In this document: positions 6,040 to 6,114 of the stretch, in pieces
How the letters are laid out: each line of letters starts with the position of its first letter
Numbering within the stretch: the stretch's first letter is position 1
Source of the DNA: an uncultured Fusibacter sp.
GTDB lineage: Bacteria; Bacillota; Clostridia; Peptostreptococcales; Acidaminobacteraceae
Direction: 5' to 3'
Length of the DNA: 6,114 nt
Assembly: GCA_937958285.1 (NCBI GenBank)
Contig: CALFXQ010000099.1
Span: forward strand, 1-6,114
Translations under genes and position numbers: made by a program
The notes under the pieces: generated by a model
Told to the model about the DNA's origin: nothing
Databases searched by the model: none
The model's input: only the letters and a program-made list of their open reading frames with translations

Positions 6040-6114
6040 TTGTTTTATTGGGTATTTATAGTGTGTATCGTGGCTGAATCCCCTGCTATTTTGATGTTGT
6101 TAAAGACATATATG
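6040..6114 (+). CDS. Possible start of a hydrophobic protein, cut by the window edge
   Basis: The frame stays open from the YdjG-like stop (5974-5976) to the window end. From a TTG at 6040 it reads FYWVFIVCIVAESPAILML, a run that could be a signal or membrane helix. A weak AGG (6030-6032) lies 7 bases before the TTG; GTG at 6070 and ATG at 6094 are other possible starts. By position it could be a third gene of the SPFH/zinc-ribbon operon, as ydjH is in Bacillus, but no family motif is visible. An open frame of this length can arise by chance, so support is slight. Confidence 0.2.
   Translation, partial: MFYWVFIVCIVAESPAILMLLKTYM

Overview
The window looks like two unrelated pieces of bacterial DNA joined near position 640. 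The first ~640 bases carry the 3' part of an ABC-transporter ATPase gene of a type I associate with Bacteroidota ABC-2 exporters (a phrase such as RTPKVLQEIFFLAEE, signature LSYGQ). The rest, moderately AT-rich, looks like a Gram-negative chromosome, probably a proteobacterium. The evidence is a Cache-HAMP histidine kinase paired with a DUF3369-type response regulator, and good GGAGG/AAGGAG ribosome binding sites. The phylum of either side is inferred from protein style only; no marker gene is present.

Layout: (1) 1-~640, plus strand: ABC ATPase fragment. Its Walker A end lies off the window and its C-terminus is lost at the junction. (2) ~640-1448, minus strand: response regulator with an intact receiver and a DUF3369 region cut off at the junction. 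(3) 1488-3569, minus strand: complete membrane histidine kinase, 39 bases upstream of the regulator gene and presumably co-transcribed with it. (4) 3570-3754: divergent intergenic region with a candidate promoter for each direction. A 25-base imperfect palindrome overlaps the extended -10 of the rightward promoter. (5) 3755-4813 and 4816-5976, plus strand: an SPFH-domain protein with a C-terminal double zinc ribbon (YdjI-like), and a double-zinc-ribbon protein with one C-terminal membrane helix (YdjG-like), two bases apart. (6) 5977-6114: a weak A/T-flanked inverted repeat and an open hydrophobic frame running off the edge.

Working model: the kinase senses a periplasmic ligand, probably an amino acid judging by its Cache residues, and phosphorylates the adjacent regulator, whose output domain is missing here. 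The divergent SPFH/zinc-ribbon pair resembles the Bacillus subtilis pspA-ydjGHI envelope-stress module, in which YdjI and YdjG act with PspA at the membrane. PspA is not in this window. Whether the two-component system controls the pair is unknown; divergent placement is the only link. No tRNA, rRNA, CRISPR array, insertion sequence or transposase was seen.
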